Positions 12,105-20,689 of a DNA stretch of 64,000 bases are shown here, one piece after another. Each line of letters opens with the position of its first letter. Position 1 is the first letter of the stretch. The notes below the pieces were generated by a model. The model saw nothing but the letters and a program-made list of their open reading frames with translations, had not been told where the DNA came from and did not search any database. The DNA is taken from positions 458,501 to 522,500 of the forward strand of contig JAYKKM010000501.1 of assembly GCA_035772405.1 (NCBI GenBank), in the 5' to 3' direction. Source of the DNA: Chrysogorgia sp. JL179-B06 (lineage: Eukaryota > Cnidaria > Anthozoa > Scleralcyonacea > Chrysogorgiidae). Position numbers and translations under genes: made by a program.

Positions 12105-12300
12105 CAGCAGGAAGCGGCAAACGAAGACTGACTGATAATTCACGAACCATCAGGTCTTCAAAGTGCTTGTAGATGCACACGATGTGGATAAGCAGGATCC
12201 CCATAAATACACATTGGTTGGCCTGTTGGTGAATGGGCATTCTGTTCCAGAAGACCAAGCAATTGTTACTCCACAAGCATGGCAGCATCATGCCTTTTAC
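12105..12300 (-). pseudogene. PIF/Harbinger transposase fragment
   Basis: On the minus strand one frame reads HDAAMLVE (12,292-12,269), then LLEQNAHSPTGQP, then CIYGDPAYPHRVHLQAL before a stop. The GDPAYP signature and the upstream HDAxML are hallmarks of the DDE_Tnp_4 domain of Harbinger transposases (and HARBI1). At least two in-frame stops occur and only about 60 codons survive, so it is a small dead fragment. Confidence 0.6.
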
Positions 12301-12417
12301 CCTCTACAAATCAGAGATACTTGTTTACATTAATTATTTCATCTTGACTTTATTAAATTAAATAAACATTCTATAGGTAAAAATATATCTTGGACATTTG
12401 GATACCTTAAGTTAGTC

Positions 12418-12789
12418 TAGGGTGGCGCCGGTCCAGAGTGGGATCCAATACAGCGTTAAAATCCCCACATAAAAAAGTGGGCAAGGCTAGATCGATGAAG
12501 TCTGGTAGGGAGGGAAAAAAATTTTCTCTCCGGATTTCGGCTAGGGGCGTACAAAGAAACAAAACGGACCCTCTCCTCTCGTCCATTGTTACCTCCGCCT
12601 GTACGAAACGGCCAGCCTCGTCTCGTCGAACCTTTTCAAGCTGGTGACGAGAGTGAATAAGGATAGCGGTGCCTACTCGTTTGTTTGTTTGGTGAACAAT
12701 TTAGGTGGGATCAGCATACAGCCCATCCGCACTCACGTCAAGCAACTTTTCTAAACGAGTTAAAAAGACTGTTAAAAAGACTGTTAAAA
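12418..12789 (-). mobile_element. second fragment of the LINE at 3.5-7.3 kb, internally deleted
   Basis: Bases 12,421-12,690 closely match 5,580-5,845 (endonuclease part of the LINE ORF2). After a junction near 12,690, bases 12,692-12,775 match 6,050-6,130 (ORF1/ORF2 boundary). About 200 bp present in the larger copy are missing. The right edge runs into three copies of a 12-bp unit ACTGTTAAAAAG. The near-identity shows that the two copies belong to one family that was active fairly recently. Confidence 0.75.
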
Positions 12790-12905
12790 AGACAATTCAG
12801 CATGTGATAAATATTGAATGTCGGGATAAAGAATTTCATCAAAATCACGCTCTCGTACAGCCATTTAAATCTTTTTAAAAAAAACCAACTTCGACGTCTT
12901 TTCTT

Positions 12906-13568
12906 CTATTCGTGTCCTATTTCCACTGAAACATTCACTGTATATTTCCACCGTATATTTAACTTCTTTAACTCTTTCCCTACGGGCGCAGTTAAAATGG
13001 GTCGTTGATGACCCGCAAAGTCGTCAATCGAAAAACACGGCACACGGTAACGCAAGATTAAAAATTGAAATTCGACAAGCGCCAGGAACATGAAATCCAC
13101 GCACACGCCAAGTTTGATTTGATTTCATAAACAACTCTGCGATTGGTGGCATTTTGAGTTTTCAAGATGCTATGCGGGCGTGCAAGATGGCCTTTTCTGG
13201 AAAAATGTAAATTTTTCAACCTGATTTATGATAATTAATGCTAATTTATATTAACATAATGTGTTTTGTTCGGAAAATTTAAAAGAACAAGTAAAAGCCG
13301 GTTTATTGGGCTTCCAGAAAATGTATAGCTTTCGCAACAGTTATGGTTATTTCAAGAGATATCAATAGAACAACGTGGTCGTTCAATTTTTTATGTTTTT
13401 CAGCCGTAGGGAAAGAGTTAACAACCAACGTTTAAAACTGTTTAGTCTAGAAAGTTTTAATTCATCTGGATGAATCGCACACGGACGTTTGTTAATACAT
13501 CTTCCACAGGGATGTTTGTAATAATATAATCTTTCAAATCGTTCATCTGCTGTTTCTATACATTCCAT
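12906..13568 (-). pseudogene. small Cys-rich island gene (family C, copy 1), split by a MITE
   Basis: A minus-strand ORF starts at an ATG at 13,568. It encodes an acidic N-terminus, a tyrosine-rich segment and a cluster HPCGRCINKRPCAIHP (C-x2-C-x5-C-x2-H), which could bind zinc. Function is unknown. The frame runs to 13,422 and is then interrupted by the TTAA-flanked MITE at 12,972-13,417. On the far side of the MITE the same frame stays open to a stop at about 12,906. Read through the insertion as it stands, the ORF ends inside the MITE at 13,383. A diverged relative lies at 13,690-13,803. It belongs to the AT-rich island of small genes, and homologues outside this window are not known to me. 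Confidence 0.5.
12972..13417. mobile_element. 446-bp MITE with TTAA target duplication
   Basis: The ends are inverted repeats CTCTTTCCCTACGG (12,972-12,985) and CCGTAGGGAAAGAG (13,404-13,417), flanked on both sides by TTAA (12,968-12,971 and 13,418-13,421). TTAA target duplications are typical of piggyBac and Kolobok families. The CCCTA motif within the terminal repeat and the internal GGGTC..GACCC palindrome near 13,000 lean towards piggyBac. There is no coding capacity. It has inserted in the reading frame of a small island gene. Confidence 0.75.
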
Positions 13569-13689
13569 AGTCTAACAAATATAAAAAACAATTATTTTTT
13601 TTACTCTTATTTATACTGGATTTTCTTCTTTAAATCTTTTAACAACATATCTTCTTTAACAACCATCTCTTTAATCTACAACAACTTTT

Positions 13690-13803
13690 TTTTTAATCTT
13701 TCCACGGTGTATAATCCACACATTTCCGTTAAGACTGTCCACAGGGATATTTTGAATACAATAATCTATTATATTGTGCATCTACTGTTTCCACGGTTTC
13801 CAT
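13690..13803 (-). pseudogene. family C island gene, copy 2 (decayed)
   Basis: A minus-strand reading from an ATG at about 13,791 gives an N-terminus with the same pattern as copy 1: M-E-x-V/I-E-T-x-D, then L-x-Y-x-K-[YH]-P-C-G. A stop codon follows a few residues after PCG, and the Cys cluster continues in a broken frame. The similarity over about 25 residues and the matching orientation support tandem duplication. Decay by substitution and frameshift is evident. Confidence 0.45.
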
Positions 13804-13932
13804 GATATTTTGTAAAACCATTTATTTACATTTTTATTTATATCCTAATAAAATTTCTTTTCATTTTTTTTTATATTTTTTATTTTAGAATATCGGTTTT
13901 TTTAATTTCGATTTTTTTTCTTATATTTTTTT

Positions 13933-13952
13933 TATAAAAAATTATATATAAA
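13933..13952 (+). promoter_or_regulatory. TATA-like sequences before the first family A gene
   Basis: TATAAAA (13,933-13,939) and TATATATAA (13,943-13,951) lie 14-32 bp upstream of the ATG at 13,965. In such AT-rich DNA this may be chance. Comparable TATA-like boxes sit 15-48 bp upstream of other island genes (15,323, 18,996 and, on the minus strand, 20,010). Confidence 0.25.
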
Positions 13953-13964
13953 CGCGTTACCAAA

Positions 13965-14378
13965 ATGTTAAATTCACATGTGCCCTATCGTGATTGTGAT
14001 GAACATAACGGTAGAAGATATAAAAGAATAACTGCTGATGACTTTAACCCCTATTTTGAAGATGAAAATAACTATTATGCAAGTCGTTTTTTAGCAAAAG
14101 AATTACACCACTTTACCTATGTTGTAAATAAATGTCAACATACGGTATTTTGCGAATGTATTGGTGATATACCCTCAACACCTCCTCCTCAAGCATATTA
14201 CTTAGCCCTGGAAGTTAAAAAGAAACATGAACATGAAAATGATGAATGGAATTGTTCATGTCTGGGTGAAAACATAACAACAATTGTTGACTATGATGCT
14301 TCTGATCTTTTACAAAAAGAAATTAAACTAATAATAGATTCTAATAATTTCATGAAAGCTGTATCATATACTCAATAA
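13965..14378 (+). CDS. AT-island protein family A, copy 1 (intact, 137 aa, unknown function)
   Basis: An intact 137-residue ORF from the first ATG after TATA-like sequence. The product is acidic and Tyr/Asp/Glu-rich, with no signal peptide or membrane segment. Two blocks are shared with the three other copies in the island. Block one (about residues 35-65) has aromatic residues, a F-L-x-K-E/H segment, then Y-x-V-x-x-C. Block two (about 75-125) starts P-P-P-Q-x-Y and includes L-x-L-x-V and a late L-L-x-K-x-[IV]-K-[LF]-I. Copies lie at 14,474, 19,044 and 20,346. No known domain is recognised. Being intact while neighbours are frameshifted argues for recent integration or residual constraint. 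Confidence 0.6.
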   Translation: MLNSHVPYRDCDEHNGRRYKRITADDFNPYFEDENNYYASRFLAKELHHFTYVVNKCQHTVFCECIGDIPSTPPPQAYYLALEVKKKHEHENDEWNCSCLGENITTIVDYDASDLLQKEIKLIIDSNNFMKAVSYTQ

Positions 14379-14473
14379 AAACTTATTTTTAAAAAAAATT
14401 CGTGTTTTTCCTTTTTTATTTATTATATATATGATTAAACATTTGATTTAATCATATTGATTTCTAGTACAAG

Positions 14474-14815
14474 ATGAATCAAGAACAAGATCTCGTTACC
14501 TGTGTCAATTATAGGGGTGTAGCATATTATGACTATACTTCTCGTTATTATTCATGTCATTTTCTTCAAAAACATTTTCCTAACTATACGTATTTGGTAG
14601 AGGATTGTAAACCTGCTACACTATGTAAAGAATGTAACCCCCATTTTGTTCTCCACCTCAAGTCTACAAACTAACTCTGAAAGTTATTATAAAACAAGGA
14701 TTACTTGAAGAGAAGGGAATAACCCTAGAAACAATTATTGATACTAAGAGTGATCATCTCTTGTATAAAAAAATTAAACTAATAAATAATGACTCAATAA
14801 TTCCACAACAAATTA
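14474..14815 (+). pseudogene. AT-island protein family A, copy 2 (frameshifted)
   Basis: The ORF opens at ATG 14,474 and carries the family A first block, with YYSCHFLQKHFPNYTYLVED and a C-x7-C-x2-C cluster. Near 14,650 the frame is lost: the original frame stops at 14,674, while the family's second block (P-P-P-Q-V-Y-K-L-T-L-K-V, later LLYKKIKLIN) continues in the next frame to about 14,811. It is therefore one gene with a single small indel, about 100 bp downstream of copy 1 and in the same orientation. Confidence 0.55.
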
Positions 14816-14909
14816 CTTCTTTTTCTTGTAATAAAATGTTTTACAAAAATGAAAACTCTATTTTTTTCTGTTTCTACCTTTCTATCAAAAGTTTATTATT
14901 TAAAAAAAA

Positions 14910-15251
14910 TTACAAAGACAAAAATATTTGTTTCCCTCCATTGTTAATGAGACAGCAGGGTTTAATGTTTAATAAAGCTGTTGAGTTTGCTAATTCTACA
15001 CTATTATTTTTAATATTTATATCTTTTCCCTTCAATGATGGTAAGAGATTCTGTAAATCATCCCCATTTATAAACATTTTGAAATATCGAGGTCCCTGAC
15101 GGTCTTTCAGATATAAATAATATCCAGCCCATAAATGCCCGGCATACACAGGTTCGTAGTTTACTAATTGTATGGGTTCAGCATGATAATACAGTGTAAG
15201 ATAATCATAAGATTCACCTTCTCCAAAATCAATCATTGATCGCAAGCACAT
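14910..15251 (-). CDS. AT-island hypothetical protein D
   Basis: A minus-strand ORF with its first ATG at about 15,251; the frame stays open further upstream to 15,320 but without ATG. The product is about 113 residues with an acidic, Tyr-rich middle (FGEGESYDYLTLYYH, YEPVYAGHLWAGYYLYLKD) and no recognised domain. Its 5' end faces the Cys-rich gene at 15,368, so the two are divergent. Its 3' end converges with family A copy 2. The block Y-L-Y-L-K-D...F-I-N-G-D-D-L loosely resembles the minus-strand remnant at 19,690-19,979 (Y-L-F-R-D...Y-M-K-E-D-F), which may make them a fourth family. Function unknown. Confidence 0.45.
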   Translation of the reverse strand: MCLRSMIDFGEGESYDYLTLYYHAEPIQLVNYEPVYAGHLWAGYYLYLKDRQGPRYFKMFINGDDLQNLLPSLKGKDINIKNNSVELANSTALLNIKPCCLINNGGKQIFLSL

Positions 15252-15322
15252 GTTGAAAATAATCGAAAATACATTTGATACCCTGCTTTTAGTTCCAAAA
15301 TCTATAAAAGCGGGTTGCAAAC

Positions 15323-15329
15323 TATAAAA
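15323..15329 (+). promoter_or_regulatory. TATA box candidate for the Cys-rich gene
   Basis: TATAAAA at 15,323-15,329, 39-45 bp upstream of the ATG at 15,368, in the short divergent spacer with the minus-strand gene. Spacing suits a TATA-driven start just ahead of the ORF. Confidence 0.3.
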
Positions 15330-15367
15330 CTTTCACAAAACAGGAAGTCCAAAAAAAAGTTGTCAAG

Positions 15368-15565
15368 ATGGTATATTGTAGTTTCTGTTATTGTGAAGTG
15401 AATTCCTTCTATCATTTTTTCATGCATTACAGATGTAAAGAATGCTTTGTAAACCATCATTGTTTTTTTTGTAAAAATAATTACGGACGACTTATCTGTA
15501 AAATAGTCGATCTATGTGAATGTGATGATAGAATACAAAGATGGAAAAAAACTTATTTGCATTAA
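15368..15565 (+). CDS. AT-island Cys/His-rich protein, family B copy 1
   Basis: An intact 65-residue ORF with C-x2-C-x-C at the N-terminus and then a core C-x2-C-x4-H-H-C-x2-C, followed by Y-x-R, a hydrophobic stretch, and C-E-C-D-D-R-x2-R-W. The pattern C-x2-C...H-x-C-x2-C is a plausible zinc ribbon or RING-like site. The same core, including the unusual C-x-C-D-D-R-x2-R-W-x3-Y ending, recurs in the minus-strand gene at 19,421-19,687. The second half is Lys/Arg/Trp-rich, which could contact nucleic acid, though that is inference. I know of no named family with this signature. Confidence 0.55.
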   Translation: MVYCSFCYCEVNSFYHFFMHYRCKECFVNHHCFFCKNNYGRLICKIVDLCECDDRIQRWKKTYLH

Positions 15566-15589
15566 TAAAAATATTTGAATACACAGTCT

Positions 15590-15705
15590 ACCATTTCCAA
15601 AATTCATAAAACTTATGACCATCATGACGACCTCCTTTTTGAATTTTTTTTAGAACGTCGTCGTTTCGTATTCTTTTTATTTTTCGTTTCGATTTTTTAT
15701 ACAAC
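15590..15705 (-). other. basic-tail ORF remnant in the AT island
   Basis: A minus-strand frame ending at about 15,590 encodes a strongly basic stretch (K-S-K-R-K-I-K-R-I-R-N) followed by KKIQKGGRHDGHKFYEFWKW and a stop. There is no ATG in frame before an upstream stop. It may be the 3' part of a decayed island gene or chance coding in AT-rich DNA. Confidence 0.25.
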
Positions 15706-15779
15706 TCCTACACTTCATTTTTTTTGTTAACTGAAGTACGCCAAGCAATGCTTTATAAAAAACGAAAACCCGTCTATTT

Positions 15780-18700
15780 ATACTGTTACAATCATCAAGA
15801 TGCGAAGAGTTTTTTCCTAGCCAAGTTGTCCATCCCCGGAGGAACTTAAATAATCTGATTTTAATAACACCAAACAAACCTGAGAATCATAATTTAACTT
15901 GCGATCAACCAATCGAAGCAATAGTATATCAGTCAACACCGGTCTTATAAAAGTTATCCACCTAAACATACGCTCACTTCGGAATAATGTTCACCTTATC
16001 CAACTTCGAGAACTAGTGCGTTTAACGAAATTCGACATTATCAGCATTTCTGAAACGTGGCTAAACACGAGCGTGACATCAGCAGAGGTAAACATGGACG
16101 GGTATAAACTTATTAGACTTGATCGTCTACACAAGCGAGGAGGAGTCTGCGCGTATATTCGCAAAGATTTCAAATCTTTAGTCTTGAAAGATCTCTCTTA
16201 CATATCAGAACACAACTTTCACCAGTTGTGGATCAGTGTATAGTGTAAAAAGACAAAGTCGGTCGTAATTTGTGTAACTTATCGTCCAGATGATTGCCCA
16301 CTAAGCTCGTTTGATAATGTCCTCACGCCAAACTTAATCCAAGCTCTAACGCTGAACAAGCCGATAGTGAAACTGCGATGTTTTAAAACAGAATTGTCCT
16401 AAATCCAAAGCATTGGTCAAATTTGCTGCAGAAATGAACCTCAGTCAACTTATTAAGTCTCCTACACGAATCACCAATACCACTCAATCCTTATTAGACG
16501 TTGTCTTAGTCTCCTCAAATTCACCAGTCCGTCGCAGCGGTGTATTAAATACAACAATAAGTGACCACCTTCCAGTCTATGTCGAACTCAAGCTGAAATC
16601 TCCTAAAATTCTCCCCCATTACATAACCGTTCGTAGTTACAAGAACTACTCACCAAGTTTATTCATAACGAACCTCGCCAGTAGTTCACACAGCTTAATA
16701 TCTATTTTCAACGAGGACGACGTAAATACCAAGTTAGCCATTTTCAATCAAACCATCCAATCTACCCTAGACTCGCATGCTCCAATAAAGACAGTCTAAG
16801 TACGTAACCGTCCTTGTCCATTTGTAACTCAGGACATAAAGGTGCTCATGAAGACCAGAGACCAGCTACACTGCCGATACTTACAGACACGAGACGATCT
16901 TGATTGGAGTAATTTTAAGAATTCTCGAAATGCCGTTAAGACAATGTTAAGAGACTCAGAAAGAAATTATTATTTGGAAGAAGTTCAACGACCCAGGCTC
17001 TCTTAACCCAGGCTCTCTTTGGAAAATTATTAATCAAGCCATACCGTCAAAAAGTAAAGAAAAACACACTTACACAAAAGACCCAAAGACAGTCGCTGAC
17101 GAATTCAATCAGTTTTTCACATCTGTAGGCAAAAATACAGCAGATGCGTCCATTCGTCTGGCAGAAGAGTACAACATTACTGTAGAGGAAACACCTTTAG
17201 AGACAGTTCATATGCCCTTTGAAGATCTCTTTTCCTTCAGAACAGTAACTACTAAAGAAGTACGCCGTGTTATTTCATCTCTGCCATTGAACAAGTCCCC
17301 TGGACCAGACAAGATAAACTCTCGAATCCTCAAAGACTGTCTCCCCGTTATACTAGGACCACTAACAAACATTATTAACTGCTCTCTAACATCTTGTATA
17401 TTCCCTACTGCATGGAAGGAGGCGGAAGCGATTCCCATAGTGAAAGACGGAGACCACGAAGTAGCATCAAACAACCGCCCGATATCTCTTCTTGCCATAG
17501 CTTCTAAGGTTTGTGAAAAGATTGTACTTGAACAATTCAGTACTTACCTTATAAGTAAAAACCTGCTCTCTTCTCAAAGCGGAAATAAAAAACTCCATTC
17601 CACCGAGACCCTGAACATTTTTAGTACTGACACGATGCTAGAGGCCATGCACAAAAAGAAACTCACCGCTTTAGTGTTGTTAGACCTCTCAAAAGCCTTC
17701 GACAGTATCAACCATCACAGAATGTTACACAAACTAGCGAATGTTGGTGCTTCCCCAGAAACAGTACAGTGGTTTAAAAGCTACTTGTCAGATCGCTTTG
17801 TCCACCCGAATCAACTCCACCCTATCTGATCCACTACCAATTACTCACGGAGTACCTCAAGGTGCGACGCTTTCACCATTATTATTTTGTATTTACTTGA
17901 ACGATCTGCCCTCCGTATCTCGTGATTCCAACCTCGAATCGTACGTTGATGACTCGAAAGTTTTGTCTCCTTTCCATTACGTGAAATAGATACAGCAATT
18001 ACAAATCTCGAACAAGACCTACACAGAGTCGCAAGTTGGTGCTGTGAAAACCACCTTTTAATTAACCCGGGGAAAACTAAGTACATGATAATTGGAACAA
18101 AGCAGCTGATGAACAGACTACCTACAGATACATCCGTATCATTCTTGGGCAAATCTCTTAGACCAGTGGACTCTGCTAAAGATTTAGGTGTTACGTTAGA
18201 TAGTCACCTAAATTACGACAATCATACCTCGCTACTTGTCTCGTCATGTATGAACAAATTATACCATATAAATCGTACTAAAAATAGTTTCGACACAAAA
18301 ACTCTATCGGAAATCATTTCATCCTTATTAGTCATTAGCAAGATGCTTTATTGCTCTTCGGTGTGGTCGAATACGTCTGCCTCCAACGTAAAGAAAATCC
18401 AGTCGATCCAGAATTTTGCATGTAAAATCATGACGAAATCCAGGAAATTTGACCACGTAACTCCACTTCTACGTGAATTAAATTGGCTTCCAGTGGACAA
18501 ATTACTATATTTTAGAGACGCTATTTTGACCTACAAATGTGTAAACAACCTCGCACCCGACTACCTTTGTAACAAATTGATAAAAAGGTCATCAATCCAC
18601 AACCGTAGGACTCGTACACGTGACTCTCTTCAAATACCGCTATTTAAAACTGCAGCTGGTCAACGGTCATTTGCATATAGAGCTGTCCACATTTGGAACA

Positions 18701-18951
18701 ATTTAGACAAGAACCTGAAAGACAGCTTTTCTCTTAAAACATTTAAAGCAGCACTGAAGAAACATTTGCTTGCAAAAGAAAACATTTAGTATAACCAACT
18801 AAATTATGTACATAGTTAAGATAATTTTTAAGATACTTTTGTAAAACTTGTATATGAAACCTCTACTGCATGCATGTAACTGTAAATAATTTCTGAAAAA
18901 CCCTTTTAGGGAGAATTTATTAAATATCTATCTATCTATCTATTTATATCT
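15780..18951 (+). mobile_element. CR1/L2-like LINE inserted in the AT island
   Basis: A plus-strand non-LTR element. The left limit is uncertain; the first coding motif is at 15,945. The 3' end is a short (CTAT)n tail at 18,931-18,944, typical of microsatellite-tailed LINEs. GC content and codon use differ sharply from the AT-rich genes on both sides, so it splits a pre-existing island. I could not define a target-site duplication in the AT-rich flanks. Confidence 0.75.
15899..18789 (+). pseudogene. LINE endonuclease-reverse transcriptase ORF, frameshifted
   Basis: Blocks in order: endonuclease KVIHLNIRSLRNN (15,950), ISISETWLN (16,035), RGGVCAYIRKDF (16,140), and a late VLNTTISDHLPVYVELKLK (16,530-16,600). 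The D-F-N block is absent or decayed near 16,370. The RT has SLPLNKSPGPDKINSRILKD (17,290), LDLSKAFDSINHHRML (17,685), HGVPQGATLSPLLFCIYLND (17,850) and catalytic ESYVDDSKV (17,937-17,963). The C-terminal domain runs from 18,085 to 18,789 with the usual L-R-E-L-N-W-L-P block. Breaks occur near 16,243, 16,800-17,200, 17,829 and 17,990. It is a recently dead copy with an intact YVDD box. Confidence 0.75.
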
Positions 18952-18995
18952 GTTTTGATTTTTTTTTTAATATCTTTTCTGAGACAAATATATAA

Positions 18996-19005
18996 TATAT
19001 ATAAG
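18996..19005 (+). promoter_or_regulatory. TATA box candidate for family A copy 3
   Basis: TATATATAAG at 18,996-19,005, about 39-48 bp upstream of the ATG at 19,044 and just after the LINE tail. Spacing resembles that at 15,323/15,368. Confidence 0.3.
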
Positions 19006-19043
19006 ATGTTTAAAATAAAAACTTTATCATTACTGGAAAAAAC

Positions 19044-19391
19044 ATGTCCGTATTACATTATTATAGTATATGTGTTAATAGTATAACCTTTTTTGACAGA
19101 TCCAAAAATACTTTTCAGCGCTATTTTTCATGTGAATATCTTCATAAAGAATATCCTGAATATATATATTTTGTGGAGGATTGCAAACTTGTTACAATAT
19201 TTGAAACAAAACAATGTAGTGTAGTAAAAATAAATGGTATGAAACAACACCCGTATAAAGTAACCCTGAAAGTGATCAATCATGGAAAATCTGGAAAAAC
19301 AAAAATATTATCGGAAGATGTTCCTCATCTTTTGCATAAAAATGTTAAGTTTATAAAAACTGACGAAGACATAATTCCTTCTCTTGTATAA
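19044..19391 (+). CDS. AT-island protein family A, copy 3 (intact, 115 aa)
   Basis: An intact 115-residue ORF. The first block contains FQRYFSCEYLHKEYPEYIYF followed by V-E-D-C-K-L-V-T. The second block contains YKVTLKVI and ends LLHKNVKFIKTDEDIIPS, matching copy 2's LLYKKIKLIN...SIIPQ. Copies differ strongly between blocks, which suggests old duplication or fast divergence. The ORF is followed by the sequence AAAAAAAGTTTTTATTGTG (19,390-19,408). A near-identical stretch recurs after copy 4 (about 20,692-20,711), so the duplication unit includes a 3' segment. It converges on the minus-strand Cys-rich gene. Function unknown. Confidence 0.6.
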   Translation: MSVLHYYSICVNSITFFDRSKNTFQRYFSCEYLHKEYPEYIYFVEDCKLVTIFETKQCSVVKINGMKQHPYKVTLKVINHGKSGKTKILSEDVPHLLHKNVKFIKTDEDIIPSLV

Positions 19392-19420
19392 AAAAAAGTT
19401 TTTATTGTGTGTTAAAACGT

Positions 19421-19687
19421 TTATTTACAACAATCTCTAAACTTTTGTATTTTTACATTTTTCTTGTTATCTTCATCATATATATATCTTTGCCTCCATC
19501 TTGCTAATCTATCGTCACAATAACATTTATATATCAATTTACTAAAAATTGTTCTAGTGTATTTTCTTTTACAAATTCTACAGTAATGTTCATCAAGATG
19601 ACATGTTCTACATGTAAAATGCATTTCAAATTCAAATAAGAAAGCAACTTCTAAAAGTTTTCGATCATCTTGTTTTTCTTTTTTCAA
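19421..19687 (-). CDS. AT-island Cys/His-rich protein, family B copy 2
   Basis: A minus-strand ORF. The only in-frame ATG is at about 19,624, immediately before the conserved core; upstream of it the frame is open with a charged segment but no ATG. The core reads H-F-T-C-x2-C-x4-H-Y-C-x2-C-K-x-K-Y-T-R and then I-Y-K-C-Y-C-D-D-R-x2-R-W-R-Q-R-Y. This lines up position by position with family B copy 1 at 15,368. It is oriented opposite to copy 1 and convergent with family A copy 3. It may be a small zinc-binding protein. Its start is uncertain, so it may be a decayed copy. Confidence 0.5.
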   Translation of the reverse strand: MKKEKQDDRKLLEVAFLFEFEMHFTCRTCHLDEHYCRICKRKYTRTIFSKLIYKCYCDDRLARWRQRYIYDEDNKKNVKIQKFRDCCK

Positions 19688-19689
19688 AC

Positions 19690-19979
19690 GTTCGTGGAGA
19701 TATTTTGTAATGTAACAGTTGAATCAAAATATACTTGTTCTTGCAAATTGATTGCGGTGTTTCGATTAATTATTGCAAGAAAATAATTTGAAGATATTCC
19801 CAGTTCCGTATTGAGATCTTTTACTATTAACGCTGATGATCTTTACCAAAATGAATAAAATCCTCTTTCATATAAACCACAGCATAAAACTTAGAATCCT
19901 TGCAATCACGAAATAAATAAGCATCCTTATACATTTTAAGATGTAAAGGATTTATTACTTCAACATCTGATTCTGCCAT
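19690..19979 (-). pseudogene. AT-island hypothetical protein E, frameshifted
   Basis: A minus-strand ATG at 19,977-19,979 opens an ORF of about 49 residues (it starts M-A-E-S-D-V-E-V-I-N-P) that stops near 19,830. The next frame continues with I-V-K-D-L-N-T-E-L-G and V-Y-F-D-S-T-V-T-L-Q to about 19,690. A TTTTATA (minus-strand TATAAAA) lies at 20,010-20,016, about 31 bp upstream of the ATG. It has no recognised domain. It is loosely similar to protein D and sits just upstream of family B copy 2 in the same orientation. Confidence 0.4.
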
Positions 19980-20164
19980 GATTTTGATCATGATTTTTAT
20001 TATATCAGTTTTTATACCCTAGGTTTTTTACAAATCAAAAAAAAATTTTCTCAAAAAACTTTCATATAAATAAGCTGAAACTTTCATATAAATTATATAT
20101 TTTTTCATTTTAAACACGTACTTACATAAAACGTTGTATCAACCAAACATATCTACAAACTTAG

Positions 20165-20345
20165 TTTAAGAAAAAAAAAAAAGGCTACAAAAGAAGAAAA
20201 ACGAAGGAAGCTTCCTATGGAGAACCCCATAGTTACCCCATAACCCCACATGGTTCTCCAACCCCTCTCATATGGGACTACGACGATAAAGGGTACGGAT
20301 ATGCATACGGATTAACATCCAACGAGGACTTCAATCGCATTCAGG
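20165..20345 (+). other. basic-to-aromatic ORF without a start codon
   Basis: A plus-strand frame opens right after a TAG at about 20,163 and ends at TAG 20,343-20,345. It begins with a run of Lys/Arg (K-K-K-K-K-G-Y-K-R-R-K-T-K), then GEPHSYPITPHGSPTPLIWD and a Tyr/Gly/Asp-rich tail. The opening ACAAACTTAG resembles a splice acceptor, which would explain the missing ATG. The last bases overlap the start of family A copy 4. A highly basic N-terminus is seen in viral and chromatin core proteins, but no family is recognised. Confidence 0.3.
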
Positions 20346-20640
20346 ATGATATTGAAGGCAAATTTTGGTAGTGATAAAGATGGTGAAGAAGTAAAGGAGG
20401 AAGTATTTCATAGAAAGATGTTAGACAATATAAAAAAATCATTATATACCCACTATGATCTTAACACTCTTCAATGCGATTATCCAAATCAAAAATATAT
20501 TTTACGAAACTGTTATTTCATACGCTATCCAGGTATAAATTGTATTTAGAAGTGGCAGATGCGAAAAATCTTTGTCTGCAAAAATATATAACAACAACAA
20601 TAACTGATGAATCCATACTTATCCATACGTCGTATTAATA
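20346..20640 (+). pseudogene. AT-island protein family A, copy 4 (frameshifted)
   Basis: ATG 20,346 opens 67 codons that include a family A first block in weakened form (L-Q-C-D-Y-P-N-Q-K-Y-I-L-R-N-C). The frame stops at 20,549. In the neighbouring frame the second block appears (YKLYLEVADAKN and a later I-T-T-T-I-T-D). It resembles copy 1's Y-Y-L-A-L-E-V and I-T-T-I-V-D. One indel near 20,530 explains the break. Confidence 0.45.
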
Positions 20641-20689
20641 AAGAAATGTATTTAGATTAATAAAAAAATAAAAAGAGAATTTTGTTTTC

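Noticed and set aside
15677..15877. Minus-strand 66-codon frame with K-C-R-S-C
   Set aside because: It spans the likely left edge of the LINE and mixes two sequence sources.
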